Below are positions 10,314-19,467 of a DNA stretch of 64,000 nucleotides, piece by piece; position 1 is the stretch's first letter, and every line of letters begins with the position of its first letter. This DNA is from Solea solea (taxonomy: Eukaryota > Chordata > Actinopteri > Pleuronectiformes > Soleidae). The notes beneath the pieces are model-generated. The model worked only from the letters and a program-made list of their open reading frames with translations, was not told the origin of the DNA and did no database searches. Position numbers and translations under genes: made by a program. The stretch lies in NCBI RefSeq assembly GCF_958295425.1, contig NC_081152.1:23568015-23632014 (forward strand), in the 5' to 3' direction.

Positions 10314-11753
10314 ACTACAGTGGTCTGTCCATCATAGCAACACCGTCGAAGCTTCTCTCCATGATTATTATAGAAAGAGTAAGATCAGTATATGAACGCA
10401 TTATACTACCCACCCAGTTTGGATTCAGAAAGAACCGATCCACATGTGATGCAATCAGTATTGTTCGACACATACTGGAGAAAGAACGGAAGCCACTCTT
10501 TGTCTGCTTCATCGACCTTAAGGCGGCCTATGACTGGGTCCCACGTGACGCACTCTTCCGTGCTCTAGAGATTCGCCTCAAATGTCCAAAACTGATACTC
10601 ATATTAAAGACGCTGTACACTGGTACTATGGCCTGTATAAAAAGTGCTAAACACTATTTCAACACTTATGTAGGATGCCGCCAAGGTGCACTTGAAAGCC
10701 CAACCATATTCAATTTGTACATGGATTTTGTCATGAGATGTGCCAATCATGAGATCAGGAGCCAATTTCCAGAGGCAGGAGCATGTGCCGAATTTGTCAT
10801 ACCAAATGAAGTGTCCCCCAGAGGACTCCGTACTGGAACATCACATGGGGTGTTCAGAATCCTGGAGCTCATGTACGCGGATGATGTGGTCGTGTTTTCC
10901 CAGAGCTTAGATGAGCTTGAGAGGATCATAACAATATACGATAACACCTTCTCAAGGTTTGGACTCCAGATGTCCTATAAAAAGACGGAAACAATGGCGT
11001 TCAATGTGGACGAAGTCATCCAGTCGCAAACAAGTCTATTGTCTATCAACAATGTGGAGATAAAGAATGTGAGGCAATTCCGATATCTTGGTCATCTCAT
11101 CAGCAACACTGGGAAGTCATAAAGTTCCTACACCACCGAATTGCATCAGCATACGAGAAATGGAACGAGCTAAAACATGTGCTGACCGACCGTGAGATAC
11201 ATCTCAACACTCGTATGAAAATCCTGATGGCGTGTGTACGGTCCCGACTACTGTATAGTGTACAGGCATGGGAACTTTCTAGCAACGAGCTCCAGAAGTT
11301 GAATACTGTGTGGAATGGTTTCCTACGTAAGATGATAGCTGGCGGCTATGCACGCAAGAATGTTCCTCCACAAAACCTAAGAAAAAAGGGGACCGACCCA
11401 GCAACCCTTGTCGATGGCGAAATAGATTGGGCGTTTAAGATCTCCAACAGTAAGCTGTATGCACTGACCCAATCACAACCAATTGAAAACTTCTGCCATG
11501 TACAGTCCTTGAGATACGTAGCCCATATATGCCGAATGCCGAATGATGCAATTCAGAAGAAAGTACTGTTTGACAAACGATGGTCGTGGAGAAAATTAGA
11601 AGAAACACTTGGGGTCAGCAAACAACAGGCCCTTAAGACAATGATGATCAAGAAAGACTTCGAGCGGATGTTGGAGATCAGGTTTCCGCCGCTCTCCAAG
11701 CAGCCGCGCCCTAGGGCCGATCGCGTGCCAGATGGGAAACACTGATGATGATG
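10314..11753 (+). mobile_element. 5'-truncated non-LTR retrotransposon in gypsy integrase
   Basis: Plus-strand reverse transcriptase, clade unresolved. The frame open to 11122 has the fingers/palm blocks PTQFGFRKNRSTCDAISI, FIDLKAAYDWVPR (catalytic Asp), a GCRQGALESPTIFNLYMDF block and LMYADDVVVF (YADD). A one-base shift near 11115-11122 moves the rest into frame 11179-11745, which carries the thumb and C-terminus (LNTRMKILMACVRSRLLYSV). The 3' end is TGATGATGATGA. Both flanks are gypsy integrase: GGTACAAT at 10306-10313 on the left and AATTGTAGGC from 11754 on the right, so the target duplication is AAT or slightly longer. The endonuclease is missing. Confidence 0.85.
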
Positions 11754-11882
11754 AATTGTAGGCATGGATCATTTGCGGTAAGTGTTCTTTCCATCTGCAT
11801 TTTTCTTTGTCTTTCAGTGTCCGAAGCAGTTGCAAAAGGGTCCTGTTGAACCTCTCTGATGGGTTACACTGAGGGTGGTAAG
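11754..11882 (-). pseudogene. Ty3/gypsy integrase core fragment
   Basis: Minus-strand peptide with [19 protein letters not shown] and [12 protein letters not shown], the third-acidic-residue region of a Ty3 integrase: the E of SERFNRTLL is the last D-D-E residue. It joins in frame to the block ending at 10313 across the LINE insertion. The upstream side ends abruptly at a short LINE tail (11880-11932), beyond which pre-RT sequence begins, so RT and RNase H have been lost. Confidence 0.8.
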
Positions 11883-11932
11883 GCAAGGCAAGGCAAGGCG
11901 GGTTTATTTGTATAGCACCTTTCAACAACAAG
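11880..11932 (-). mobile_element. LINE 3'-end scrap with (TTGCC)n tail
   Basis: On the minus strand the piece reads TTGTTGAAAGGTGCTATACA, AATAAA and repeated TTGCC. This is the extreme 3' end of a common fish L2-type LINE. A similar plus-strand end, GTGCTATATAAAGTTGCC, lies at 45183-45200. It marks the junction where the gypsy RT region has been lost. Confidence 0.65.
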
Positions 11933-12140
11933 GTAATGTGCCCAGGGTTATGCGGCTAGCTAGAATGACATCATGCTTGGTTGGGTTGGCCACAGGGATT
12001 TCAACATATGGTCTCTCTGTGTGATGCACTTTGACCAGCAAATCCCCCATATCTAGCTGCTCAAGCTGTGGATCACCAGGGCAGATTTTAAAGAGAGCAA
12101 GGGAGTGTGTGAAATCAGCAGGCACTGGGAACTTCAGGTG
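11933..12140 (-). pseudogene. Ty3/gypsy pre-RT segment
   Basis: The minus-strand frame 11922-12125 reads PADFTHSLALFKICPGDPQL, then GDLLVKVHH and [20 protein letters not shown]. This is the linker between protease and reverse transcriptase in fish Ty3/gypsy polyproteins. It is the most 5' piece of the dead element visible here; no 5' LTR was recognised beyond it. Confidence 0.6.
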
Positions 12141-12165
12141 GGCCGTCTGACCTAGGTGGACAACA

Positions 12166-12198
12166 ATAGCCCTAGCCCTAGCGCTAACCCTAACCCAA
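12166..12198. repeat. Short degenerate telomere-like CCCTAA run
   Basis: The plus strand reads CCCTAGCCCTAG, then CGCTAACCCTAACCC: about five hexamers of which two or three are perfect vertebrate telomere units. It is too short to be more than an interstitial or chance patch. It lies exactly at the start of the dispersed repeat copy at 12199. Confidence 0.5.
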
Positions 12199-12852
12199 CA
12201 ATAATATGTAATGTGTGGTGTTTTTGTTTATTGTTTACGCGGACAGTAAACGGAAGCAGACACACATTTTTTGAAAAGCAGATCTTTATTCATTTAAGGG
12301 TCAAACAAACCCTTTTCAGAAGTATGGAAATACCTGAAACAGTCATTGACACCAGAAATGTACAAAAATACGTACTTCAAACAACAAATAAAACCTAAAA
12401 CTACGAAAGCACTTACCTTAAATTCCAATTGAGACCTACTTATCTGGAACCTGGAACCACCTGTGGAAAAACCTGAAAAAGAGAAAAGAGATGAATCATT
12501 AGGCACTATTACATAATAATTAACCCTAAACTACAGGAATACCTTAAATCACATATACTCACCTGATGGCTGGACGGCTCAGGGCACATACAGTTTCCCT
12601 GGAGCATGAGCGTGCACCTGCCTGTCCTCTCTTCGGAGGGGACGGGCTCAACCTTAAAAACCCTAACCCTCACCCTTCCCCGAATTTACCCAAAGCCCTT
12701 TAATCTCCCGGATTTACCCGAGTGCCACAAATTCCATGGGCGAGCCATCCCGAATTTCCCAGGTGGGCCACATCTACCCAAAGTGTGGTATTTTACCAAC
12801 CTTTTCAGATGAAGACCTTGTCGTCTGACGCGTTGGTGATCAAATAACGTAT
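12199..12852 (-). repeat. Dispersed repeat R, copy 1 (about 650 bp)
   Basis: This block recurs at 16961-17527 in the same orientation. Shared landmarks are GTTTACGCGGACAGTA, the segment GGGTCAAACAAACCCT, CACCTGAxGGCTGG and the right end GATCAAATAACGT. Copy 1 has about 85 bp that copy 2 lacks, around 12655-12780. On the minus strand it carries AATAAAGATC, a possible polyadenylation signal. The right edge abuts an exon of the recombinase gene copy (12853), which it interrupts. Copies of one dispersed element, possibly solo LTRs, are likely; I could not confirm terminal duplications. Confidence 0.7.
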
Positions 12853-13085
12853 GGCTGCTGCTCCTCTTCCTCACTACTCTCAGATGAGGAATCGGAGCTA
12901 GACATGGGCTGGGCAGGGGGCTGCGTAAGCAGCTGGCCAAGGGTCGGGCGCTGGCGACGCGGAGCTGCCTTTTACATCTTGATGGCCATTGACCTCTTAA
13001 TTGCCCGTAGTTCAGTGTGCAGCCAGGCGGCACTTATGTCCTGGTGTGATCTTAATTGTTTCTCAAGATTCATCACGTAAGGTGC

Positions 13086-13093
13086 ACATAGAG
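13086..13093. repeat. hAT 8-bp target duplication ACATAGAG, left copy
   Basis: ACATAGAG directly precedes CAGGGGTGGGCAA and recurs at 14290-14297 where the interrupted exon resumes. The intact exon at 28.9 kb has a single corresponding CACAGAGGGA. Confidence 0.9.
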
Positions 13094-14289
13094 CAGGGGT
13101 GGGCAATTAATTTTCCCAGGGGGCCAAATGAGCAACTGAAAATATTTTGGAGGGCCGACCAAAATGCCGAACTCAATTATGCATAATATACATTTTATTT
13201 CTATATATAAAGCAGTAAATGGCATTGTTTTGACCGCTGGTAAGAGTGTATGTTATTATTTGGCAAATAAAAGGTGAGGTTAACTTTCAAAAATATCATT
13301 TATTCAAATAGAATTTCCAAAATGATAAAGAAAATGTGAAACATTTGACTCATTTTCAGTCACATTAATAACAAAGGGCATTTTGAGTTTCATATACTAT
13401 TGAAACAAGGATTTTTTTCTTAGCTTCACATCATCTTTGTAGCCAAAATACTCTGATGAAATGAACTGTTGTAGTAACAACATCAACCACATGGCTAAGT
13501 TTTAGCACTGACTTGCTACAATGTATAAACACCAATTTCTGCTCTGCGTTGAGTTCACTCAGTTTATTTGCATTCTTTTCAAAAGCCCAACATTTTTCGC
13601 CGTCAAATTCGGACATTCATCCGTAGTGACACCTGCCAGTCTGTCCCGTTCGAGTCCCAGTTTGTCCATGCATGCGTTTACCTCGGTGAACAGATCACTC
13701 CCCGTTGTGGTTCCTTTCATTGGCCGCATTGCTTCCTGGTCCTCCGTAAGCTTGAAGTCGCACGTTATAACGAATATGAGCAGCTGGGCTGTGTCACGGA
13801 CGTCACAGCTCTCATCCAAAGCCAAAGGAAAAAAAGTCGAAGTTTCCCACTTTACTTTGCAGCTGAAACTCCAGATTCTCTGCGATGTCCTCCACCCTTC
13901 TCGTCACGGTGCGGCGGGACAGAGGGATGTCTTTAAACCCTTCTTTTTTCTCTGGGCATAGCAGTGCTGCAGACTCGACCATGCACTCTTTCACAAACTC
14001 CCCCTCCGAGAATGGCTTACTGTTGTTTGAAAGTTCTGCTTTCGGCATCCACTTTCCTCTTTGTGGCATGAGCCGACATTTTTTTCGCATTTTTCAGGGT
14101 TGTCAAGGAAGGTAGACAGGTTGTCAATCACACGCACTTCACGTGCACAGTTGACGTGCTCGATTGCGTGCACTGTGAGAATAAATGGGCTTCAAAATAA
14201 AAGCAATGCGGGTTTAGTCCACCCATAAGATAATTAGAAAATATTTTATATTTTCTAATTATCATGTAATCTTTCGTGGGCCAGGTCTG
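13094..14289 (-). mobile_element. hAT-Charlie-like DNA transposon, decayed
   Basis: The left end is CAGGGGTGGGCAA, the classic Charlie-type terminus; the right end, read inward, starts CAGACCTGGCCCACGAA, so the inverted repeats are imperfect. An 8-bp duplication (ACATAGAG) flanks it. Minus-strand frames give hAT transposase pieces: FSEGEFVKECMVESAALLCP and IPLSRRTVTRRVEDIAENL (13812-14090), then ALDESCDVRDTAQLLIFV, MKGTTTGSDLFTEVNACMDK and LAGVTTDECPNLT (13559-13825), as in the GTF2IRD2/ZBED-like group. The C-terminal dimerisation region is missing. At 1.2 kb and frameshifted, it is dead. Confidence 0.88.
14229..14263. repeat. 15-bp perfect inverted repeat (hairpin)
   Basis: GATAATTAGAAAATA at 14229-14243 is followed after five bases by its exact complement TATTTTCTAATTATC at 14249-14263. 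It lies inside the hAT element about 26 bp from the right end, a place where subterminal hairpins are known in DNA transposons. Confidence 0.8.
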
Positions 14290-14514
14290 ACATAGAGGGA
14301 GAAGGCAGGGCCCCGGTGGCACTCGGGTTCTTCCCGTTGCCAGACGGGGCCATATGTTTATAATGGCCCTCTCCCTCGGGTACACCAAATTGTGGCTAAC
14401 TCTCAGGTGCTTGGCCACCGACACCTGGACCTTGCCACAAATTGGGCACTCACCCTGCGTTTTCGTCTTGGTCATCTGAACACGTAAAGAATGAAAAAGA
14501 GAAAAAAAAAACAT

Positions 14515-14640
14515 CAAAAGTTTTTTTATTATTATCATTAGTATTATTATTATTATTATCTTTATTATTTATTAGTTTATTATTATTTATATTATTATTA
14601 TCTTTATTATTTAATCGTTTATTATTATTACATTACATTA
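14515..14640. repeat. (ATT)n-rich simple sequence
   Basis: TTATTATTATTA runs with a few substitutions. Equivalent ATT-rich DNA follows the zinc-finger exon's upstream boundary in the other copies (23185-23380, 29110-29340), so this is the first intron of the recombinase family. Confidence 0.8.
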
Positions 14641-15840
14641 CATGTCATTTAGCAGACGCTTTTATCCAAAGCGACTTACAATAAGTGCATTTAAACATTT
14701 GGGTACAAATAAGAGCTAGCAGTAAGTAAGAGCTTCAAGTAAGCCAAAGTATGAAGTGCTAGTCATAAGTGCGATGTATACGTTTTTTTTTTGTTTGTTT
14801 TTTGTCGCCGTCGTCTTAGTCCGCCGTCCGGATGTTGATGGGGAGCTCATTCCACCATTTGGGAGCTAGGACAGTGAACAGTCTTGAGTTCTGCGAATGC
14901 CTCTGCGATCCTCTCAGTGAGGGGGGAGCAAGCTGGTTTGCCGATGCAGAGCACAGCGGAGTGGGCGGGCTTGGGTGTAGGTTTTGATCATGTCCTGGAT
15001 GTAGGCTGGACCGGATCCGTTTGTAGCATGGAACGCAAGCACAAGAGTCTTGAGCAGCTACAGGAAGCCAGTGAAGGGAGCGGAGGAGCGGTGTAGTGTG
15101 GGAGAATTTTGGTAAGTTGAAGACCAGTCGAGCTGCTGCATTCTGGATGAGTTGTAGAGGTCGTATGGCACACGCAGGGAGACCAGCCAGGAGGGAGACC
15201 AGCCAGGAGGGAGTTGCAGTAGTCCAAGCGTGAGATGACAAGAGCCTGGACCAGAACCTGTGCCGCCTTCTGGATTAGAAGAGGCCATATCCTTCTGATG
15301 TTGTGCAACATGTATCTGCAAGATCGAGCTGTTGCAGCAATGTTGGCAGTGAGGGAGAGATGGTCATCAAGTGTCACACCCAGGTTCCTTGCGGTATGAG
15401 AAGGAGCTACCACAGAGTTGTCGAGGGTGAAGGTTAGATCTGTGGCGGGAGAGCCCTTTCCTGGGAGAAAAAGAAACTCAGTCTTGTCTAGATTGAGTTT
15501 CAGGTGATGGTCAGAAATCCACTGAGAGATGTCTAGCAACAAGCAGAGACCCAAGACAGAACCCTGAGGGACCCCAGTAGCTAGAGGACAGGGTTCCGAC
15601 ACAGATCCTCTCCAGGTTACTCTGTATGTTCGGTTTTGAAGATAGGAAGAGAGTAGGGTAGGGACAGAGCCTGAGACACCTAGTTCTTGAAGGGAGGAAG
15701 TAAGGATCTGGTGGTTAACCGAGTCAAACGCTGCAGAAAGGTCGGAGGATGAGCACAGAGAGAGAGGCAGCCCTGGCAGTGTGGAGTTGCTCAGTGACAG
15801 CAAGAAGTGCAGTTTCGGTCAAGTGACCTGCTTTAAATTA
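14625..15840 (-). mobile_element. L2-clade LINE, 3' part, RT palm deleted
   Basis: Minus-strand coding with L2 signatures: LSAAFDSVNHQILTSSLQEL (RT motif A), VSEPCPLATGVPQGSVLG (motif B), then directly DISQWISDHHLKLNLDKTEF, so the YADD/FADD box between them is deleted. It continues ARNLGVTLDDHLSLTANIAA, ALVISRLDYCNSLLAGLP, and in frame 14816-15241 QLIQNAAARLVFNLPKFSHT and APKWWNELP. A short duplication near 15180-15210 (GACCAGCCAGGAGGGA twice) shifts frame. The 3' end is TTGGATAAAAGCGTCTGC and an (ATGTA)n tail, at 14625-14680. The copy is inactive. Confidence 0.88.
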
Positions 15841-15844
15841 TTAT

Positions 15845-16190
15845 TATTGTTTACGACAAACAGGACTGGACCCAAATGCAGAACGGTGGTAAGTAACAAA
15901 GTTTATTTAGAATAAGCACACAAAAAACAGTCTGTAGCAAAAGCGCATCCTCAAATAGGCGACAAAAGCCGCTGGCGGGGGATCCACGTAACAGACAGAA
16001 CAGTCTGTAAAAGGGAAACAAAAAAAGATCCACAAAGAGCACAAACATGCCAAATAATCCACTGAGAAAAAGGTACTTCACTGACAGGAAATCCACAAAC
16101 GGGGAAGGCTCAGAAAAGTGCAATACACTCGTGACTGAAGAACCCAAAGTATCTGACGTGAACCACAATGACCTCTGACCCCCTCAAAAA
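15845..16190 (-). repeat. Interspersed repeat with GGACTGGACCCAAATGCAG
   Basis: The block opens with ACGACAAACAGGACTGGACC and has internal AAGTTTATTTAGAATAAG. This word set is frequent in teleost dispersed repeats. The 105-codon minus frame across it is hydrophobic, low in complexity and probably not coding. Confidence 0.5.
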
Positions 16191-16354
16191 ACAAAAAATA
16201 ATGAAGGGAAATAACCCATTGGATATTGACAAAATTTAAAAGTCATGTTTGATTTTCCTCTTCCTCAGTTTACCACAGGATGGCATTGGATTCAAGTAAG
16301 GCGAATTTGAAACTCCAATCCGTAAAAATTCAAAATCCGGGCCATGGAATTTGG

Positions 16355-16520
16355 AAACCCAGAGGGTATAAATAGAGGCACAAAAGTGCATTCACATCAG
16401 TCCACACTTGACGGGCAAAGGGGAAACACCTCCCTACTGAGAGATGATGTGTAATTTTGTGTACCTGGGGCCTGAAGACGACCCATACAGGTCGAAACGT
16501 AGCGCAACCAAGGTACACTT
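16355..16520 (+). promoter_or_regulatory. TATA-box leader with hammerhead-like hairpins
   Basis: GGGTATAAATAGAGG at about 16362-16376 is a strong TATA box. Downstream, GTGTACCT (16459-16466) pairs perfectly with AGGTACAC (16511-16518). They enclose CTGAAGA (16472-16478), a hairpin GACC/GGTC (16480-16483 with 16490-16493) and GAAA (16494-16497). This is the order of a hammerhead ribozyme core. There is one extra C after CTGAAGA and no clear cleavage triplet, so a decayed ribozyme or a chance fold of a retroelement leader are both possible. Confidence 0.45.
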
Positions 16521-16960
16521 TTGGCTGTCACGGGGTCACCTGCTTAGGGACTGTCTTTTGTTTATTTTTCCCTGTGTTGATCTGCCCTCACTAACTCTCT
16601 TGTCATTGCAGATCTTGTCACTCATGTCAGCCATGCAATCACCTCATTCCAATCACCTGAGTCTCCCCGCCCACTTCCACACCTGGCCCTCATTATCCTC
16701 ATCAGCCTCCCTTACAAATACAACCCATTCTCATTCACCCTCTGTCAGATCGTCGTGCCACATGTCCTGCTCTCGTCCTGCCAGTTTTGCTCTGCCTAAA
16801 GACTTTTTGCCTGCTACTTATGCCAGAGGTTTTTCTGGACCTCCCTCCCTCAGTTAGTTTTCACCTTTGTTTGCTGCTTAGGTTTTTGCTTAAAAATAAA
16901 AACTTTTTTTTGGACACTCTGAATCGTGCTCTTGGGTCCAGTGTTTTCTCGGACATTACA
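16521..16960 (+). repeat. Interspersed repeat ending in CTTGGGTCCAGTG
   Basis: The block begins near CACGGGGTCACCTGCTTAGG, contains CACACCTGGCCCTCATTATC and AAATACAACCCATTCTC, and ends TGCTCTTGGGTCCAGTG. It resembles abundant non-autonomous fish repeats with a TGGGTCC end; related words in the opposite orientation occur at 15850-15890 and 38440. Frames 16444-16857 and 16787-17035 over it are unlikely to be genes. Confidence 0.5.
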
Positions 16961-17527
16961 ATAACAACAATGATAATGTGTGGTGTTTTTGTTGTTTACG
17001 CGGACAGTAGGCAGAAGCAGACACTAATTTTTTGAAAAACCGGATCTTTATTCATTTAAGGGTCAAACAAACCCTCTTCAGAAGTATGGAGATACTTACC
17101 TGAAACACTAATTGACACCTGAAATGTACAAAAATACTTACCTTAAACCTCAATTGAAACCTAAAACTATGAAAACACTTACTTTAAATTCTAATTGAGA
17201 CCCACTTAGCTGGAACCACCTGTGGAGAAAAACCTGGAAAAGAGATTAATAATTAGGCACTATTACATAATTATTAACCCTAAACTGCGGGAATATCTTA
17301 AACCACATATACTCACCTGAAGGCTGGCCGGCTCGGGGCACATACAGTTTCCCTGGAGCATGGAGATTGCACCTGCCTGTCCTCTTTGGAGGGGATAGGC
17401 TCAACCTTAAAAACCCTCCCGAATTTCCCCGAGTGCCCCCAGGTGGGCCACATCTACCCAAAGTGGTATTTTACCAATCTTTTCAGATGAAGACCTTGTC
17501 GTCTGATGCGTTGGTGATCAAATAACG
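16961..17527 (-). repeat. Dispersed repeat R, copy 2 (about 565 bp)
   Basis: Same orientation and same ends as copy 1 at 12199-12852, with scattered substitutions and lacking an internal block of about 85 bp. It is not next to an acidic exon, so its flanks differ from copy 1's. This argues against the two being LTRs of one element. Confidence 0.7.
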
Positions 17528-17890
17528 TGCACATACACCTGGAAACCAGGAAAGGAGGGAACTTGTGTTTTCAGGGCATTTTGGTTAGCATGTGTGATCT
17601 TAGAGCCTCTGAAAAAATCCAGAGGCTCTGATATCACACAGGCTGTAAGCCTCCACGCCACGTCACGGCAGTGCCCATGTGGAGGTAAAAAATAAAAAAC
17701 GGAACCAAAACAAAAATATAGAACCAAAACAGAAAGTGGAAAAAGAAGATGAACAAAACAAAAAAAAAATGACCAAAAACAAATTGAAGAAAATCAAATG
17801 GAACAAAACAAAAAAATCGACCAAGAACAAAGTGAACACACTGAACTTGTGCACTGAACATTGCAATTTTTTAAGTGTTGGGCACTGGTG
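17528..17890. other. A-rich spacer
   Basis: Mostly A-rich simple sequence on the plus strand (AACAAAACAAAAAAAAAATG style). The 70-codon lysine/asparagine frame at 17679-17891 is a composition artefact. A near-palindrome around 17598-17640 (AGAGCCTCTG and CAGAGGCTCT) is present. Confidence 0.5.
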
Positions 17891-18310
17891 ACGCAGATCC
17901 CTCAGCTGTCACTGAAGAGGGAAAAACAAACAGCAAAAGAAAACAGGACTACAATTATTGACAACGCAATGATTGCATTATTCAAAGAAATTAAACATGG
18001 ATAGAATGTATAATTGCTATGTTTTTTCATTCACTCACGGTGAGGTCAGTGTTTAGACGTGATGCGTCATCTAGCTTCTTTTCGAGGTCGCTGACCCTCA
18101 GCCTGGCAATGTCCAACAAGGACACCATAGGAGGAGTGGGGTTACTGGCCCTCAGGTCAGCCAGCATCTTCAGGGCAACACACACGCACACACACGGCCC
18201 TGAAGGGATTTTTTTGGGGCTGAAGCCAAGCCTCACTTTTAACTTTTTGACCAACAATTGTGAGGGAGAGGGCCCATACTTCCGTGGGGTAACCTTCAAA
18301 ATAAAGAAAG
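17891..18310 (-). pseudogene. Tyrosine-recombinase family copy IV: coiled-coil exon end and next acceptor
   Basis: The minus strand holds the last third of the zinc-finger exon (LADLRASNPTPPMVSLLDIA then LEKKLDDASRLNTDLT), ending at a GTGAGTG donor near 18045. It keeps the conserved intron (18035 down to about 17917) and the start of the acidic exon after CTCTTCAG near 17913. The acidic exon is lost after about 10 codons. The finger is replaced by unrelated sequence (18175-18310), and the DAEEDPEEG block is missing. It lies directly downstream of copy II's last catalytic exon, so copies stand head to tail. Confidence 0.75.
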
Positions 18311-18378
18311 GGTACACATGAGCTTAGTGAACTTGGACTGTGGTGTGATAGCAATTGCAAGGTTTTATTTTAACTTAC

Positions 18379-19353
18379 CTTCTGATCCATCTCCTCCTCA
18401 GCAGTGGAGGGCGTGGAGGTTGAGGGCACAGAGGTGGAGGTAGAGGTCACAGAGGTGGAGGTGGAGGGCGTGGAGGTGGATGGCACAGAGGTGGAGGTGG
18501 AGGACGCTGCTGTGGAGGGCGCAATGGAGGACACAGTGGAAGCAGATGAGTGAGCAGGTTGTCCTCTTCTGAGTGACATGCACACGAAAAGCTCCCTCAT
18601 CTGCTTTGCGCGGCTCAGGGTGTTGTGGAGCGAGTAGAACCGCTCCTGTGTCCTCACATCATGGCACATAAATGTAGCCACCTGCTGGCGCACCTCCGAA
18701 TCATTGGACTCAAAGTTCTAGAGAAAAGAAAATGAGGCATTAATGAACAAGTTTCAGTGAGACGAACACAACTGAAAGGCCACAAATTGACCAAATCCTC
18801 ATCATGTGTTTTTGATACCCACATAGGTGGCCACCGCCGACCTGATGTTCATCAGGGTGGGCGATCCCCTCAATCCCATCTCCCCCCAGGCCTTCCTGAA
18901 GTATTTAATCAGGTCCTTCGCCTCGCCGTGGCCAAGGGTGGAGAAGAAGTATTGGTTGGTGGGGACCGCCCGCTGTCGGAGGCGCAGCCACTCAGTGCAC
19001 CATCCAAATTCTTCAGGTGTAAGATAAATTTGCGCTACTCCAAACTTTCTGACGGTTTTGTGCTCCATTACCTGCAGGAGACAAAGTATGACACCGCCAA
19101 TTTGTAAGTGTGGTACATGAACAAAAATTGACGTCTAAGTGTTGGGAAAAGTTTGGGAATGAGATTAAAATGATACTTACATTCACCAGGTAGCCCGCCT
19201 TTTCATCCCTGACAGCGTCCTTCACCTCTTTCACTCTCATCTTTGTTAATACGCCCGACCGGTGGCCATATATAGCAGAGAGATAGGCCGCCAGGTAACC
19301 GAAAAATCTGTAGCGTGTCCTGGGGTCTCTGGCTGGCGCCTTTCGCATGTCCT
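18379..19353 (-). pseudogene. Tyrosine-recombinase family copy II: three catalytic-domain exons
   Basis: Three exons on the minus strand join in phase. 19353-19181 has RYRFFGYLAAYLSAIYGHRSGVL, whose GHRSG arginine fits catalytic Arg I. 19071-18823 has VMEHKTVRKFG (lysine motif), FFSTLGHGEAKDLIKYF and PTLMNIRSAVATY (second arginine). 18717-18379 has VATFMCHDVRTQERFYSLHN (His/Trp position and putative nucleophile Tyr) and ends in an S/T/P-rich tail. Donors are GTAAGT, GTGGGT and GTAAGT; acceptors end CAG, CAG and TAG. No stops lie in these exons. The role would be strand cleavage and rejoining; Crypton-like or domesticated origin is inferred. The gene is broken upstream. Confidence 0.82.
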
Positions 19354-19467
19354 CTGTAATTAGAGTAAAAGAGAGAAGAGAACCCTTAGACATGAACACT
19401 TAAAGCTTTTAGGCTCTGACAAAAAGTGTGTGAGAGAGAAAGAGAGAGAGAGGCAATACAGACTCAC

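Larger units (their letters stand above)
12853..14480 (-). pseudogene. Tyrosine-recombinase family copy 0: ZF exon fused to acidic exon, hAT inside
   Basis: On the minus strand the zinc-finger exon begins with ATG near 14476 (MTKTKTQGECPICGKVQVSV), with finger cysteines and histidines intact (CX2C-X9-HX4H). It is interrupted at 14297 by the hAT element and resumes at 13085 with the NLEKQLRSHQD block. It then runs after a stop directly into the acidic exon (KAAPRRQRPTLGQLL and an SSS/EEEEQQ tract), so the intron and the coiled region between them were deleted. The acidic exon is cut at 12853 by repeat R. Nothing of the recombinase domain follows. Upstream, the intron is cut by the L2 LINE at 14625. 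Confidence 0.75.

Noticed and set aside
12166..12198. True telomere or chromosome end
   Set aside because: Only two or three perfect CCCTAA units, and ordinary sequence continues on both sides.
12199..17527. R copies as the two LTRs of one retrotransposon
   Set aside because: The interior is a mix of unrelated elements, and the copies differ by about 85 bp and many substitutions; no common target duplication was seen.
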